This document shows positions 17,124-25,622 of a DNA stretch of 64,000 bases, one piece after another (position 1 is the first letter of the stretch; each line of letters opens with the position of its first letter). A program made the translations under genes and the position numbers. Source of the DNA: Herbaspirillum huttiense (GTDB taxonomy: Bacteria; Pseudomonadota; Gammaproteobacteria; Burkholderiales; Burkholderiaceae_D); contig NZ_CP037993.1 in NCBI RefSeq assembly GCF_004367745.1, positions 3,286,001 through 3,350,000 on the forward strand. The letters run 5' to 3'. The notes under the pieces are model-generated. The model worked only from the letters and a program-made list of their open reading frames with translations. It did no database searches and was not told where the DNA came from.

Positions 17124-18092
17124 ATGGACATCGTCTACCTGCATAGCCCCATCACCTATTCCATCGCCCGGCAGTTGCAGCGCGAGGGAGAAGTGCGCGC
17201 GCCGCTGGTGGTATGCGGACGTGGCATGCAATGGGAGGGTCCCTACGTCAGCGTCATCGACGACGGCATCTGGGATCCGGCACGCACCGTGGCGTTTCTG
17301 GAGGGGATGGTGGCGGCCCTGCCTGCCACCTTCACGCCCTTGCGCATCTTCGTGCCACACACCGGCTTCCTGCTGGGCAAGCTGCTCAAGCTGGCGGCAG
17401 CGGTGCAGACCGTGTGCTACCTGGAAGAAGGCAACACCTCCTGCAATCCTCAGCTGGCTGCACCGGCACAGAATGCCGCCGTCGATGCCACCGCACTGCT
17501 GCACATGCTGCAAGCCAAACCCGTGCTGATGCAGCGCCTGGGCCTCACACCGCAAGCCGTCCTGCAGGTCAATGCGATGCCCGCCATCTGGTTCGATGCG
17601 CAGAGCCCGAAATATGGCGGCGCCTACCGGGTCTCGCCGCAAGCCTTTCCGGGCCTGCCGGGCGTACGCACGGTCAGCCTCGAACCTCAGGGCGGACTGC
17701 GCGAGACGGAGCGCCACTGGCTGTGCTTCCTGCCCAATATCATCAACATGGTGGCGCGCTGCGGCCAGCACAGCGAAGAGGCCCAGCGCAACCTGCATGG
17801 CCTGATGAGTTCGCTGCGTACCATGCAGGCACTGGTGGCCAGCCAGCACGCTCGGCTGGTGATGAAATTCCACCCGGTCGACGAGGCCAATCTCAATCCG
17901 CAGTTCAAGCAGCAGTTCTACAGCTTCGGCCTCAGCTACGCCAGCTTCGCGGCCCAGCAAGCCATCGACGCGCAGCTGGAACCGGCGCTGTTCGATTTCA
18001 CCCGCTTCATCGTGATCAATGAATCGGCGGCCAGCCGCTATGTCGAACTGTTCCAGGGACTGGACTTCCTGATTTCGCTGAACTTGTTCTGA
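17124..18092 (+). CDS. Putative GT-B glycosyltransferase-like protein (polysialyltransferase-like pattern)
   Basis: 322 aa from ATG 17124 (MDIVYLHSPITYSIA); the frame is open further upstream to 17028 but that part is low-complexity and has no conserved look. No signal peptide. YLEEGNTSCNPQL and RLVMKFHPVDE recall the EEG and KxHP motifs of polysialyltransferase or CDP-glycerol-type GT-B enzymes, but this is weak. It could add or trim sugars for the neighbouring NfrAB-type polymer, from which it is separated by 132 bp. Function otherwise unknown. Confidence 0.55.
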   Translation: MDIVYLHSPITYSIARQLQREGEVRAPLVVCGRGMQWEGPYVSVIDDGIWDPARTVAFLEGMVAALPATFTPLRIFVPHTGFLLGKLLKLAAAVQTVCYLEEGNTSCNPQLAAPAQNAAVDATALLHMLQAKPVLMQRLGLTPQAVLQVNAMPAIWFDAQSPKYGGAYRVSPQAFPGLPGVRTVSLEPQGGLRETERHWLCFLPNIINMVARCGQHSEEAQRNLHGLMSSLRTMQALVASQHARLVMKFHPVDEANLNPQFKQQFYSFGLSYASFAAQQAIDAQLEPALFDFTRFIVINESAASRYVELFQGLDFLISLNLF

Positions 18093-18121
18093 CAAGGCGG
18101 CACGCAGGGCTCTGGGCGGGT

Positions 18122-18158
18122 TGACGCTTTCTGCACCGAGGCTGACGTTTTCTGCACC
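18122..18158 (+). repeat. Copies 4 and 5 of dispersed 16-bp motif, in tandem
   Basis: TGACGCTTTCTGCACC (18122-18137, one mismatch) and TGACGTTTTCTGCACC (18143-18158, perfect) lie 21 bp apart, in phase on the helix, in the intergenic region 60 bp upstream of the PEBP gene. Confidence 0.6.
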
Positions 18159-18217
18159 ATTTCGCCGCTGCCGGCCCTCTACCATGGGCGCTCCTCAACC
18201 TTGACCGGAGCGCATTC

Positions 18218-18772
18218 ATGTCCTTTTTCCGCCTTGCCGTGGCCACGCTGGCCCTGACGTTTTCTGCACTGTCGGCCCACGCTGCCGATTTCACCGTGAC
18301 CAGCCGCGACATCCAGGATGGCAAGGCGCTGTCGAACGCGGAAGTCTTCAACGGCTTCGGCTGCAGCGGCCTGAACCGCTCGCCGCAGTTGTCCTGGTCC
18401 AACGCCCCGGCCGGCACCAAGAGCTTCGCCGTGACCGTGTATGACCCGGATGCCCCGACCGGCAGTGGCTGGTGGCACTGGACCGTGTTCAACCTGCCGG
18501 CCTCCACCACCAGCCTGCCGGCCGGCATCGATGCCCAGGGCCGCGGCCTGCCCGCGGGTGCCATCCAGGGCCGTACCGATTTCGGCAGCAGCGGCTACGG
18601 TGGTGCCTGCCCGCCAGCGGGTGACAAGCCGCACCGCTATCAATTCGTGATTTGGGCACTGAACACCGAAAAATTGCCACTGGATGCGCAAGCCAGCGGT
18701 GCTATGCTCGGCTTCTTCCTCAACGGCGCGGCCCTCGGCCAGGCCCGCTTGACCGCTACCTTCCAACGCTGA
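18218..18772 (+). CDS. YbhB/YbcL-family (PEBP, Raf-kinase-inhibitor-like) periplasmic protein
   Basis: 184 aa. Signal peptide (cleavage after AHA, about residue 23), then the PEBP fold: PQLSWSNAPAGTKSFAVTVYDPDAPTGSGWWHWTVFNLP contains the DPDAP motif and the ligand-site HW, and GDKPHRYQFVIWAL contains the GxxHRY motif. Bacterial members have no firmly known physiological role. The start codon region carries another copy of the dispersed motif (18255-18270, encoding LTFSAL in the signal peptide). The AraC gene follows after 7 bp. Confidence 0.93.
   Translation: MSFFRLAVATLALTFSALSAHAADFTVTSRDIQDGKALSNAEVFNGFGCSGLNRSPQLSWSNAPAGTKSFAVTVYDPDAPTGSGWWHWTVFNLPASTTSLPAGIDAQGRGLPAGAIQGRTDFGSSGYGGACPPAGDKPHRYQFVIWALNTEKLPLDAQASGAMLGFFLNGAALGQARLTATFQR
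18255..18270 (+). repeat. Copy 6 of dispersed 16-bp motif (last base differs)
   Basis: TGACGTTTTCTGCACT within the signal-peptide codons of the PEBP gene, 112 bp after copy 5. Confidence 0.5.
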
Positions 18773-18779
18773 TTCCCGC

Positions 18780-19601
18780 ATGCAAAGTGACATCGCCATC
18801 CTGCCCTTCGCCCATGGCACCCGCCCCACGCTGACACGCATCCGCGCCCGGCACGAACAGCAGTTGCGCCAGGTCTTCATCGGCCTGGCCAGCATCTGCC
18901 ACGTACGCCAGGGCAAGAAGCGCATGCAATGGGGCCATCGCCATCTGCTGTGCGGGCAGGATGTGCTGGTGCTCATCGCCGCCGGTACCCAGGTCAATGT
19001 CGCCAACCTGCCCAAGGGCGGCGAATATGCGGCCGACATGGTGTCCCTGCCGCCGGCACTGATCGAGCGCTTTCGCCTGCACTATCCCGGTCAGGGCGTA
19101 CAGGCGCGCGATGCCAGCGCGGTCAGCAGCGTGGCGCAGGATGCCGACATCCTGCGCGCCTGGCGCCATCTGCAAGACTGCATCCGCGAAGAAGCCGCCA
19201 GCGAACTGCAATGCCAAGCAGCCGAAGGCCTGCTGCTGGCCCTGAGCCTGCGCGGCGCCATCGGCGGCCTGCTGCGCGAGCGCGGTGACGCCATCAGCCA
19301 TCACATCGAACAGCACCTGCTGATGCTGGCCCCGGAAGAACGCAGCCTGGAGCGCGTGGCCGAAGCGTTTCATTGCAGCGTCTCGACCCTGCGACGGCGG
19401 CTGGCGCGCGAGCAGACCGGCTTCCGCGAATTGCTGGACAAGGTGCAGCTGGGACTGGCGCTGGTCCAGTTGCAGGCCTCGTCCTTGCCCATCGCCGACA
19501 TTGCCTCGGCCTGCGGCTATGAGTCGCCCTCGCGCTTTGCGATGCGCTTTCGGCAGCACTACGGGATCAGCCCCAGCGAGTTGCGGCAGACCCTGCCCTG
19601 A
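18780..19601 (+). CDS. AraC-family transcriptional regulator
   Basis: 273 aa. The C-terminal 95 residues form the double HTH: RSLERVAEAFHCSVSTLRRRLAREQTGF and LPIADIASACGYESPSRFAMRFRQHYGISPSELR. The N-terminal part (about 1-170) is an uncharacterised sensor domain of the type seen in AraC regulators of antibiotic, efflux or stress genes. Start ATG at 18780, 7 bp after the PEBP stop, suggests an operon with it. Targets unknown. Confidence 0.93.
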   Translation: MQSDIAILPFAHGTRPTLTRIRARHEQQLRQVFIGLASICHVRQGKKRMQWGHRHLLCGQDVLVLIAAGTQVNVANLPKGGEYAADMVSLPPALIERFRLHYPGQGVQARDASAVSSVAQDADILRAWRHLQDCIREEAASELQCQAAEGLLLALSLRGAIGGLLRERGDAISHHIEQHLLMLAPEERSLERVAEAFHCSVSTLRRRLAREQTGFRELLDKVQLGLALVQLQASSLPIADIASACGYESPSRFAMRFRQHYGISPSELRQTLP

Positions 19602-19799
19602 GGTCAAAGCCTCCTGAACCTTACCTCCAAACGGCGCGTTGACCTGCGTGGCTCAACAACAAGCGCCGTCATCCGGGTACGAAAGCACCGACACGCGATT
19701 GAAACAGCGTCCGACTGCCCGCATTCGGCGCAGGACCTAGTATGGCTCCAACGGCTCGCGATGGCGGGACGCCCCCCACAACAACCTTAGGAGATCTCC

Positions 19800-20171
19800 A
19801 TGTCCAAACCGACCCTGAAATTCCTCGGCACTGCCCTGGTAGTGGCTGCCTTCAGCACCGGCGCCTTCGCACAGAATGCCGGCGGTGGTGCAGCCGGTTC
19901 CGGCGCGGCTGGCTCGGGCGCAGCAGGTGCTACCGGCGCCCAGACCACGCCCAACAACAGCGCCACTGAGTCGGGCAGCTCCTCTTCCGGCAAGAGCATG
20001 CGCAACCACAACAAGTCGGACAAGTCGATGGACAAGTCGATGAAGAGCGGCAGCCAGAATTCCCGCTCGGGCAACAATGCCAATACCACTGATTCGAAGA
20101 ACGGCCCGCTGGGCACCTCGCCGGGCGGCAATGGCGGCGGTGCCGGTGGTGCTGGCGGCTCGGGCTCGTGA
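19800..20171 (+). CDS. Small secreted Gly/Ser/Asn-rich hypothetical protein
   Basis: 123 aa. Signal peptide (FLGTALVVAAFSTGAFA, cleavage about residue 24), then low-complexity: Gly/Ala-rich (GGGAAGSGAAGSGAAGATGA), a Lys/Ser basic segment with the repeated tetrad DKSM (SDKSMDKSMKSG), and a Gly-rich tail ending GAGGSGS. A good ribosome site (TAGGAG, 19788-19793) precedes the ATG. Similar small secreted proteins are common in Oxalobacteraceae but have no known function; an intrinsically disordered periplasmic or extracellular protein is likely. Confidence 0.75.
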   Translation: MSKPTLKFLGTALVVAAFSTGAFAQNAGGGAAGSGAAGSGAAGATGAQTTPNNSATESGSSSSGKSMRNHNKSDKSMDKSMKSGSQNSRSGNNANTTDSKNGPLGTSPGGNGGGAGGAGGSGS

Positions 20172-20228
20172 TCGCTTGCGCAGTGACGCGCAGATGACTC
20201 AGATATTCTGATGACCTTTTGCAGCTTT

Positions 20229-20297
20229 TGTTGTCTCCGTAGTTCATGTTGTTTCGTTGTGTAGTTGTTTCTGTTGTCTCCGTAGTTTCCTGTTGTT
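20229..20297. repeat. Two direct repeats, 43-bp period
   Basis: TGTTGTCTCCGTAGTT occurs at 20229-20244 and 20272-20287, each followed by a 2-3 base spacer and TGTTGTTT. The surrounding 295-bp stretch between the Gly/Ser-rich protein and mgtC has no gene. Confidence 0.6.
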
Positions 20298-20351
20298 TGA
20301 TGCTTGAGCGCAGCATGGCGAAGTCTTCATGCCTCCCGCCATGCATGATTT

Positions 20352-20378
20352 GCCCCGTCGAAGCTGACGGGGCTTTTT
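20352..20378 (+). terminator. Rho-independent terminator
   Basis: GCCCCGTC (20352-20359), 5-base loop, GACGGGGC (20365-20372), then TTTTTT. It ends transcription from the small secreted protein gene before mgtC. Confidence 0.85.
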
Positions 20379-20466
20379 TATGGCTGCAGCCAGCAGTCGT
20401 TCGACGGTGAAAACGCGCGTGGCGGGAGGGTACAATGTCGCCTTCGCTCACTGCCCGCGCCTGTCC

Positions 20467-20958
20467 ATGACCGATCATCTGGAAATTTTTTACCGGCTCC
20501 TGTTCGCCATGCTCATCGGCTGCGTCATCGGCATCGACCGCAACCTGCGCGGCAAGCCGACCGGCATGAAGACCCTGGGCCTGGTGGCGCTGGGATCGGC
20601 ATTGGTCACGATGGCCGCCATGGACTTCTCGCTGGACTCCGATGTGCATAGCCGCGATGCGGTCAGCCGTGCCATCCAGGGTGTCATCACCGGCATTGGT
20701 TTCCTTGGCGCGGGCGTGATCATCCATGAACAGCGCAGCGAGAAGGTACGCGGCCTGACCACTGCGGCATCGATCTGGGTAACCGCGGCAGTCGGCATCG
20801 TCTGCGGTGCCGGCTGGTGGCGCGTGGCGCTGATGGCGACGGGTCTGATCCTGACCTTGTTCGTCGTAGGCCGTCCGCTGGAACACTTCCTGCACCGCCG
20901 ATGGCTGCGCAAGACCGACGACGAACGCGCCGACATCAGCGCGCGCGAAGAAGATTGA
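20467..20958 (+). CDS. MgtC/SapB-family membrane protein
   Basis: 163 aa with four hydrophobic segments; [31 protein letters not shown] and [14 protein letters not shown] are the MgtC/SapB signature. The family is linked to magnesium limitation and F-type ATP synthase regulation in pathogens; the short form lacking the ACT-like C-terminus, as here, has no assigned role. ATG 20467 was chosen at the start of the conserved part; an upstream in-frame region is not conserved-looking. ynfA follows 13 bp downstream. Confidence 0.92.
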   Translation: MTDHLEIFYRLLFAMLIGCVIGIDRNLRGKPTGMKTLGLVALGSALVTMAAMDFSLDSDVHSRDAVSRAIQGVITGIGFLGAGVIIHEQRSEKVRGLTTAASIWVTAAVGIVCGAGWWRVALMATGLILTLFVVGRPLEHFLHRRWLRKTDDERADISAREED

Positions 20959-20971
20959 ACGCCTCGCGCGC

Positions 20972-21289
20972 ATGAAAACCGTTTTCCTCTATCTCTGCAC
21001 CGCACTGGCCGAAATCGTCGGCTGCTATCTTCCTTACCTCTGGCTCAAGCAGGATCGCAGCGCCTGGCTGTTGCTGCCGGCCGCCGCCAGCCTGGCCCTG
21101 TTCGCCTGGCTGCTGACCTTGCATGAAGCCGCGTCCGGACGCGTCTATGCGGCCTATGGCGGGGTCTATATCGCCGTGGCCATGCTCTGGCTCTGGGCCG
21201 TGGATGGCGTGCGCCCTTCCGCCTGGGATTGTGCCGGGGTGGCCGTGGCGCTGGCAGGCATGGCGCTGATTGCCTTCCAGCCGCGATAA
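20972..21289 (+). CDS. YnfA/UPF0060-family small membrane protein
   Basis: 105 aa, four membrane helices, fully matching the family pattern ([50 protein letters not shown]). Related to small multidrug-resistance-type transporters by topology; its substrate here is unknown. Starts 13 bp after mgtC, so probably co-transcribed. Confidence 0.93.
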   Translation: MKTVFLYLCTALAEIVGCYLPYLWLKQDRSAWLLLPAAASLALFAWLLTLHEAASGRVYAAYGGVYIAVAMLWLWAVDGVRPSAWDCAGVAVALAGMALIAFQPR

Positions 21290-21541
21290 GCACGATTCTT
21301 TCCGGTCCCGTGCAGACGGGCTATCCCGGCGGCAACAAACACGTCACCGGCTTCATCTTTTCGGGCCCGCCCGCTCACGCACTGTCACGATGCACTGCAC
21401 CACGAACGCGCAGACTGCACTCGAATACATCATGCAATGATATATATCGGTGATCGGGCCCCGCGCCACTGCCGCGCTTCATTTCCGCCTTCCTCTCCGC
21501 AAAACCGCGCCCATCCAGCCTCCGCGTCAAAACCCTGCGGC
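21290..21541. promoter_or_regulatory. Region upstream of the nas sigma-54 promoter (expected NtrC sites)
   Basis: No gene. Several TGCA/GCAC half-sites occur around 21388-21437 (for example TGCAC at 21390-21394, 21395-21399 and 21416-21420), which is about 110-150 bp before the sigma-54 promoter where NtrC enhancer sites would lie, but none gives a clear full dyad by eye. Confidence 0.35.
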
Positions 21542-21556
21542 TGGCACGGCCTTTGC
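21542..21556 (+). promoter_or_regulatory. Sigma-54 (RpoN) promoter of the nas operon
   Basis: TGGCACGGCCTTTGC matches the -24/-12 consensus TGGCACG-N4-TTGC at every position, with the required 10 bases between GG and GC. The start of transcription should be near 21568. Together with the nitrate genes this implies NtrC/RpoN control by nitrogen status. Confidence 0.87.
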
Positions 21557-21599
21557 TCAATGTCCATCAGGATCAAGGACGATCCACCACTTTGATGCC

Positions 21600-21691
21600 G
21601 ATCTAACGATGGATCTGCAATGCATACGGACAATGGCGTCCGCTTGAAACGAGGCAAGGCCTCGGATTCGAGCGGGCGCCTTTTTGTTTTT
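21600..21691 (+). promoter_or_regulatory. ANTAR-type (NasR/NasT) two-hairpin antitermination leader with attenuator
   Basis: Hairpin P1: GATCT (21600-21604), loop AACGAT, GGATC (21611-21615). Hairpin P2: CGGAC (21627-21631), loop AATGGC, GTCCG (21638-21642). Both hexaloops have A at position 1 and G at position 4, the known recognition signature of ANTAR-domain antiterminators. The 3' part of P2 overlaps the 5' arm (21635-21648) of a 14-bp terminator stem (3' arm 21667-21680, two G-U pairs) enclosing an inner stem CGAGGC/GCCTCG and followed by TTTTTGTTTTT. P2 and terminator are therefore mutually exclusive. The leader ends 12 bp before the transporter ATG. The NasR/NasT protein itself is not in the window. 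Confidence 0.82.
21635..21691 (+). terminator. Attenuator (terminator) in the nas leader
   Basis: Arms 21635-21648 and 21667-21680 (14 pairs), inner stem 21650-21655/21659-21664, then a T-rich run 21681-21691. Expected to stop transcription unless a nitrate/nitrite-responsive ANTAR protein stabilises the upstream hairpins. Confidence 0.82.
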
Positions 21692-21703
21692 ACGGGACCC
21701 GAC

Positions 21704-23011
21704 ATGAGCAAATCCAATCGTATCGCGCTGTTCTCCCTGGGCACGCCCCAGATGCGCGCCTTCCACCTCACCTGGATGGCCTTCTTCGTCTGCTTCTTCG
21801 CCTGGTTCGCCTGCGCGCCGCTGATGCCGGTCATCAAGGGCGAATTCCACCTCACCCCCGGCCAGATCGCCAACATCAACATCGCGGCAGTGGCCGTGAC
21901 CATCCTGGTGCGTCTCATCATCGGCCCCATGTGCGACCGCTTCGGTCCGCGCAAGGCTTATACCGGCCTGCTGCTGGCCGGCGCGGTGCCGGTCATCGGC
22001 GTGGCCTTCGCGCAGAGCTACGAGAGCTTCCTGTTCTTCCGCCTGCTCATCGGTGCCGTTGGTGCCAGCTTCGTCATCACCCAGTACCACACCTCGGTCA
22101 TGTTCGCTCCCAACGTGGTCGGCACGGCCAATGCGGCCACGGCCGGCTGGGGCAATGCGGGCGGCGGCGTGGCACAGGGCGTGATGCCCCTGCTGATGGC
22201 CGCCATGCTGATGCTGGGCGTCTCGCAAGGCTGGGGCTGGCGTGCGGCGCTGCTGGTGCCGGGCGTGCTGATGCTGGTGATGGCCGCGCTCTACTGGCGC
22301 TTTACCCAGGACTGCCCGGAAGGCAACTATGACGAACTGCGCGCCGCCGGCGTGACCATCGAAAGCGGCAAGCGCGGCGGCTGGGCCAGCTTTCGTGCAG
22401 CGGCCGCCAACTATCGCGTTTGGATGCTCTTCATCACCTACGGTGCCTGCTTCGGCGTGGAAATCTTCATCCACAACATCGCTGCCATCTACTACGTGGA
22501 CCACTTCCAGCTCTCGCTGGAGTCGGCCGGTATCGCTGCTGCCAGCTTCGGCCTGCTGGCGCTGTTTGCTCGCGCCCTGGGCGGCTACATCTCGGACAAG
22601 GTGGCCCTGCGTGGCGGCCTGAACCGCCGCGCCACCCTGCTCTTCGTGATGATGCTGGGCGAAGGCCTGGGCCTGCTGTGGTTCGCCCATGCCGGCAGCG
22701 TGGTGGCCGCCGTCATCGCCATGCTGTGCTTCGGCCTGTTCACCCACATGGCCTGCGGCGCGACCTATGCGCTGGTGCCCTTCATCGACCGCAAGGCACT
22801 CGGCGGCGTGGCCGGCATCATCGGTGCCGGTGGCAACGTCGGTGCAGTGGCCGCGGGCTTCCTGATGAAGGGCCTGGGTAACACCCAGCAGACGCTGTCG
22901 ATGCTGGGCGTGCTGGTGACCATTTCGGCACTGTGCGCAGTGGCCATCCGTTTCACCGCGTCGGACAAGAGCGGCGATGCCGCCCTGGCCGACAGCAAAG
23001 TTGCAGCCTGA
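21704..23011 (+). CDS. Nitrate/nitrite transporter (NarK/NasA-type MFS)
   Basis: 435 aa, about 12 membrane helices. The nitrate signature is present: AATAGWGNAGGGVAQGVMPLL and near the end GVAGIIGAGGNVGAVAAGFL. It imports nitrate for assimilation. ATG 21704 (MSKSNRIALFSL) lies just behind the attenuator; the open frame runs upstream through the leader, but that part is the RNA structure and not protein. It is the first gene of the nas operon; nirB begins 11 bp after its stop. Confidence 0.93.
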   Translation: MSKSNRIALFSLGTPQMRAFHLTWMAFFVCFFAWFACAPLMPVIKGEFHLTPGQIANINIAAVAVTILVRLIIGPMCDRFGPRKAYTGLLLAGAVPVIGVAFAQSYESFLFFRLLIGAVGASFVITQYHTSVMFAPNVVGTANAATAGWGNAGGGVAQGVMPLLMAAMLMLGVSQGWGWRAALLVPGVLMLVMAALYWRFTQDCPEGNYDELRAAGVTIESGKRGGWASFRAAAANYRVWMLFITYGACFGVEIFIHNIAAIYYVDHFQLSLESAGIAAASFGLLALFARALGGYISDKVALRGGLNRRATLLFVMMLGEGLGLLWFAHAGSVVAAVIAMLCFGLFTHMACGATYALVPFIDRKALGGVAGIIGAGGNVGAVAAGFLMKGLGNTQQTLSMLGVLVTISALCAVAIRFTASDKSGDAALADSKVAA

Positions 23012-23022
23012 GGAGAGCACCC

Positions 23023-25596
23023 ATGAACATCATCGTCATCGGCCACGGCATGGTCGGCCACAAATTCCTGGAATGCCTGGCCGAGAGCGGCGCAGGCGAC
23101 CTCAAGGTCACCATCCTCTGTGAAGAACCGCGCCCGGCCTACGACCGCGTGCACCTCTCCGAATTCTTTGCAGGCAAGAGCGCGGAAGATCTGTCGCTGG
23201 TGGCACCCGGTTTCTTCGACGCCGGCCGCAGCCCGGTGCAGTTCGATCTCAAGCTCAATGCCAAGGCCCGGCACATCGACCTGGAACGCAAGCAGGTGGT
23301 GGCCAATGTGGCCGGCGCAGAAGAGACCTTGTCCTATGACAAACTGGTACTGGCCACCGGCTCCTATCCCTTCGTGCCGACGGTGGCGGGCAACCAGCGC
23401 AAGGATTGCTTCGTCTATCGCACCATCGAAGACCTGGAAGCGATGCTGGAATGCGGCAGCCGTTCCAAGAGCGGCGTGGTCATCGGCGGCGGCCTGCTGG
23501 GCCTGGAATGCGCCAAGGCCCTGCGTGACCTGAAGCTGGAAACCCACGTGGTCGAATTTGCGCCGCGCCTGATGGCGGTGCAGGTCGATGAAAGCGGTGG
23601 CCGCATCCTGCGCCAGAAGATCGAGGAACTGGGCGTGACCGCCCATACGCAAAAGAACACGGTCGAGATCGTCGATGGCAAGCAGCACACCCATCGCATG
23701 AATTTCGAAGATGGCTCTCACCTGGAAACCGACATGATCGTGTTCTCCGCCGGCATCCGCCCGCGTGACGAACTGGCGCGCCAGGCTGGCCTGAAGGTCG
23801 GTGACCGTGGCGGCATCGTCATCGACAACAGCTGCCTGACTTCGGACGCGGCCGTCTATGCCATCGGCGAATGTGCGCTGTGGAATGGCAAGATCTTCGG
23901 CCTGGTCGCCCCCGGCTACGACATGGCCCGCACTGCGGCCAAGCACCTGCTCTCGCACCGCGATGACGCCATCGAAGTGCCGGCCTTCAACGGCGCCGAC
24001 ATGAGCACCAAGTTGAAGCTCATGGGCGTGGACGTGGCCAGCATCGGCGATGCGCACGGCAAGGAAGCCGGCAGCCGCTCCTACCAGTTCACCGACGAAC
24101 GCAAGCAGATCTACAAGAAGATCGTGGTCTCCGAATCGGGCAAGCACCTGCTGGGCGCGGTGATGGTGGGCGATGCCGCCGAGTACGGCACCCTGCTGCA
24201 GATGATGCTCAACAAGATCGAGCTGCCGGAGTCGCCGGAATTCCTGATCCTGCCGCAATCCGACGGCAAGGCCAAACCCGGCCTGGGCGTGGATGCCCTG
24301 CCGGAATCGGCGCAGATCTGCTCCTGCAACAATGTCTCCAAGGGCCAGCTGTGTGCAGCGGTCGCCTCGGGTGTCACGACGATTGGCGACCTGAAGGCTT
24401 GCACCAAGGCCGGCACCGCCTGCGGCGGCTGCGTGCCGCTGGTCACGCAGGTGATGAAGGCCGAGATGAAGAAGCAGGGCCTGGCCGTCAACAACCATGT
24501 CTGCGAACATTTCCCCTACTCCCGCCAGGAAATCCACCACCTGGTGCGCGTGGGCCAGATCAGGAGTTTCGATGAACTGCTGGCCAAGCATGGTCGCGGT
24601 CTGGGCTGCGATGTCTGCAAGCCGATGGTGGCCAATGTGCTGGCCTCGCTGTGGAACGACTTCGTGCTCAAGAAGGAACACGCTGGCCTGCAGGATTCCA
24701 ACGACTACTTCCTCGGCAACATCCAGAAGGATGGCACCTACTCTGTGGTGCCGCGCATGGCCGGTGGCGAAGTCACACCCGATGGCCTGATCGCGGTCGG
24801 CCAGATCGCCAAGAAATACGGCCTCTACACCAAGATCACCGGCGGCCAGCGGGTGGACCTGTTCGGTGCCCGCGTGGACCAGCTGCCGGATATCTGGGAA
24901 GAACTGATCGCCGCCGGTTTCGAAACCGGCCACGCCTACGGCAAGTCGCTGCGCACCGTCAAATCCTGCGTCGGTTCCACTTGGTGCCGTTACGGCGTGG
25001 GTGACAGCGTGGGCTTCGCCGTGCGCCTGGAAAACCGCTACAAGGGCTTGCGTTCGCCGCACAAGATCAAGTTCGGCGTCTCCGGCTGCACCCGTGAATG
25101 CGCCGAGGCGCAAGGCAAGGACGTGGGCATCATCGCCACCGACAAGGGCTGGAACCTGTACGTCTGCGGCAATGGCGGCATGAAACCGCGCCATGCCGAA
25201 CTGATCGCCTCCGACCTGGATGAAGAAACCCTGACCCGCTACGTGGACCGCTTCCTGATGTTCTACGTGCGCACGGCAGACCGCCTGCAACGCACCAGCA
25301 CCTGGCGCGAGAACCTGGAAGGCGGACTGGATTACCTCAAGAGCGTGGTCATCGACGACAAGCTGGGCATCGCCGCCGAGCTGGAAACCGAGATGCAGCG
25401 CGTGGTCGACACCTACCAGTGCGAATGGAAGAAGGCCGTCACCGATCCGGAAACGCGCAAGCGCTTCCGCCACTTCGTCAACAGCAAGGCGGCCGATGGC
25501 AACATCAAGTTCGTCGAGGAACGCGGGCAGATCCGTCCGGCCACGGTGGCCGAGAAGAAGCTGCTCGATATTCCGGTCGTCGTCGAGACCGTGTGA
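23023..25596 (+). CDS. nirB: Assimilatory nitrite reductase [NAD(P)H], large subunit
   Basis: 857 aa. Domain order: FAD-binding Rossmann fold (VIGHGMVGHKF), NAD(P)H-binding (VIGGGLLGLECAKAL, about 159-173), a BFD-like [2Fe-2S] region from about residue 433 (CSCNNVSKGQLC...CGGC), a second Cys-rich region (GRGLGCDVCKPM), and the C-terminal sirohaem-[4Fe-4S] domain with Cys649 and Cys655 (CVGSTWC) and Cys689 and Cys693 (SGCTREC). Reduces nitrite to ammonium in the cytoplasm. ATG 23023 has AGGAGAG upstream. nirD follows. Confidence 0.97.
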   Translation: MNIIVIGHGMVGHKFLECLAESGAGDLKVTILCEEPRPAYDRVHLSEFFAGKSAEDLSLVAPGFFDAGRSPVQFDLKLNAKARHIDLERKQVVANVAGAEETLSYDKLVLATGSYPFVPTVAGNQRKDCFVYRTIEDLEAMLECGSRSKSGVVIGGGLLGLECAKALRDLKLETHVVEFAPRLMAVQVDESGGRILRQKIEELGVTAHTQKNTVEIVDGKQHTHRMNFEDGSHLETDMIVFSAGIRPRDELARQAGLKVGDRGGIVIDNSCLTSDAAVYAIGECALWNGKIFGLVAPGYDMARTAAKHLLSHRDDAIEVPAFNGADMSTKLKLMGVDVASIGDAHGKEAGSRSYQFTDERKQIYKKIVVSESGKHLLGAVMVGDAAEYGTLLQMMLNKIELPESPEFLILPQSDGKAKPGLGVDALPESAQICSCNNVSKGQLCAAVASGVTTIGDLKACTKAGTACGGCVPLVTQVMKAEMKKQGLAVNNHVCEHFPYSRQEIHHLVRVGQIRSFDELLAKHGRGLGCDVCKPMVANVLASLWNDFVLKKEHAGLQDSNDYFLGNIQKDGTYSVVPRMAGGEVTPDGLIAVGQIAKKYGLYTKITGGQRVDLFGARVDQLPDIWEELIAAGFETGHAYGKSLRTVKSCVGSTWCRYGVGDSVGFAVRLENRYKGLRSPHKIKFGVSGCTRECAEAQGKDVGIIATDKGWNLYVCGNGGMKPRHAELIASDLDEETLTRYVDRFLMFYVRTADRLQRTSTWRENLEGGLDYLKSVVIDDKLGIAAELETEMQRVVDTYQCEWKKAVTDPETRKRFRHFVNSKAADGNIKFVEERGQIRPATVAEKKLLDIPVVVETV

Positions 25597-25622
25597 ACAT
25601 CAGGAAAAATCAGGAGCCCGGC

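Noticed and set aside
22765-25473. 902-aa minus-strand open frame opposite nirB
   Set aside because: Long antisense frame caused by GC-rich codon structure; His/Gln/Ala-rich without domains.
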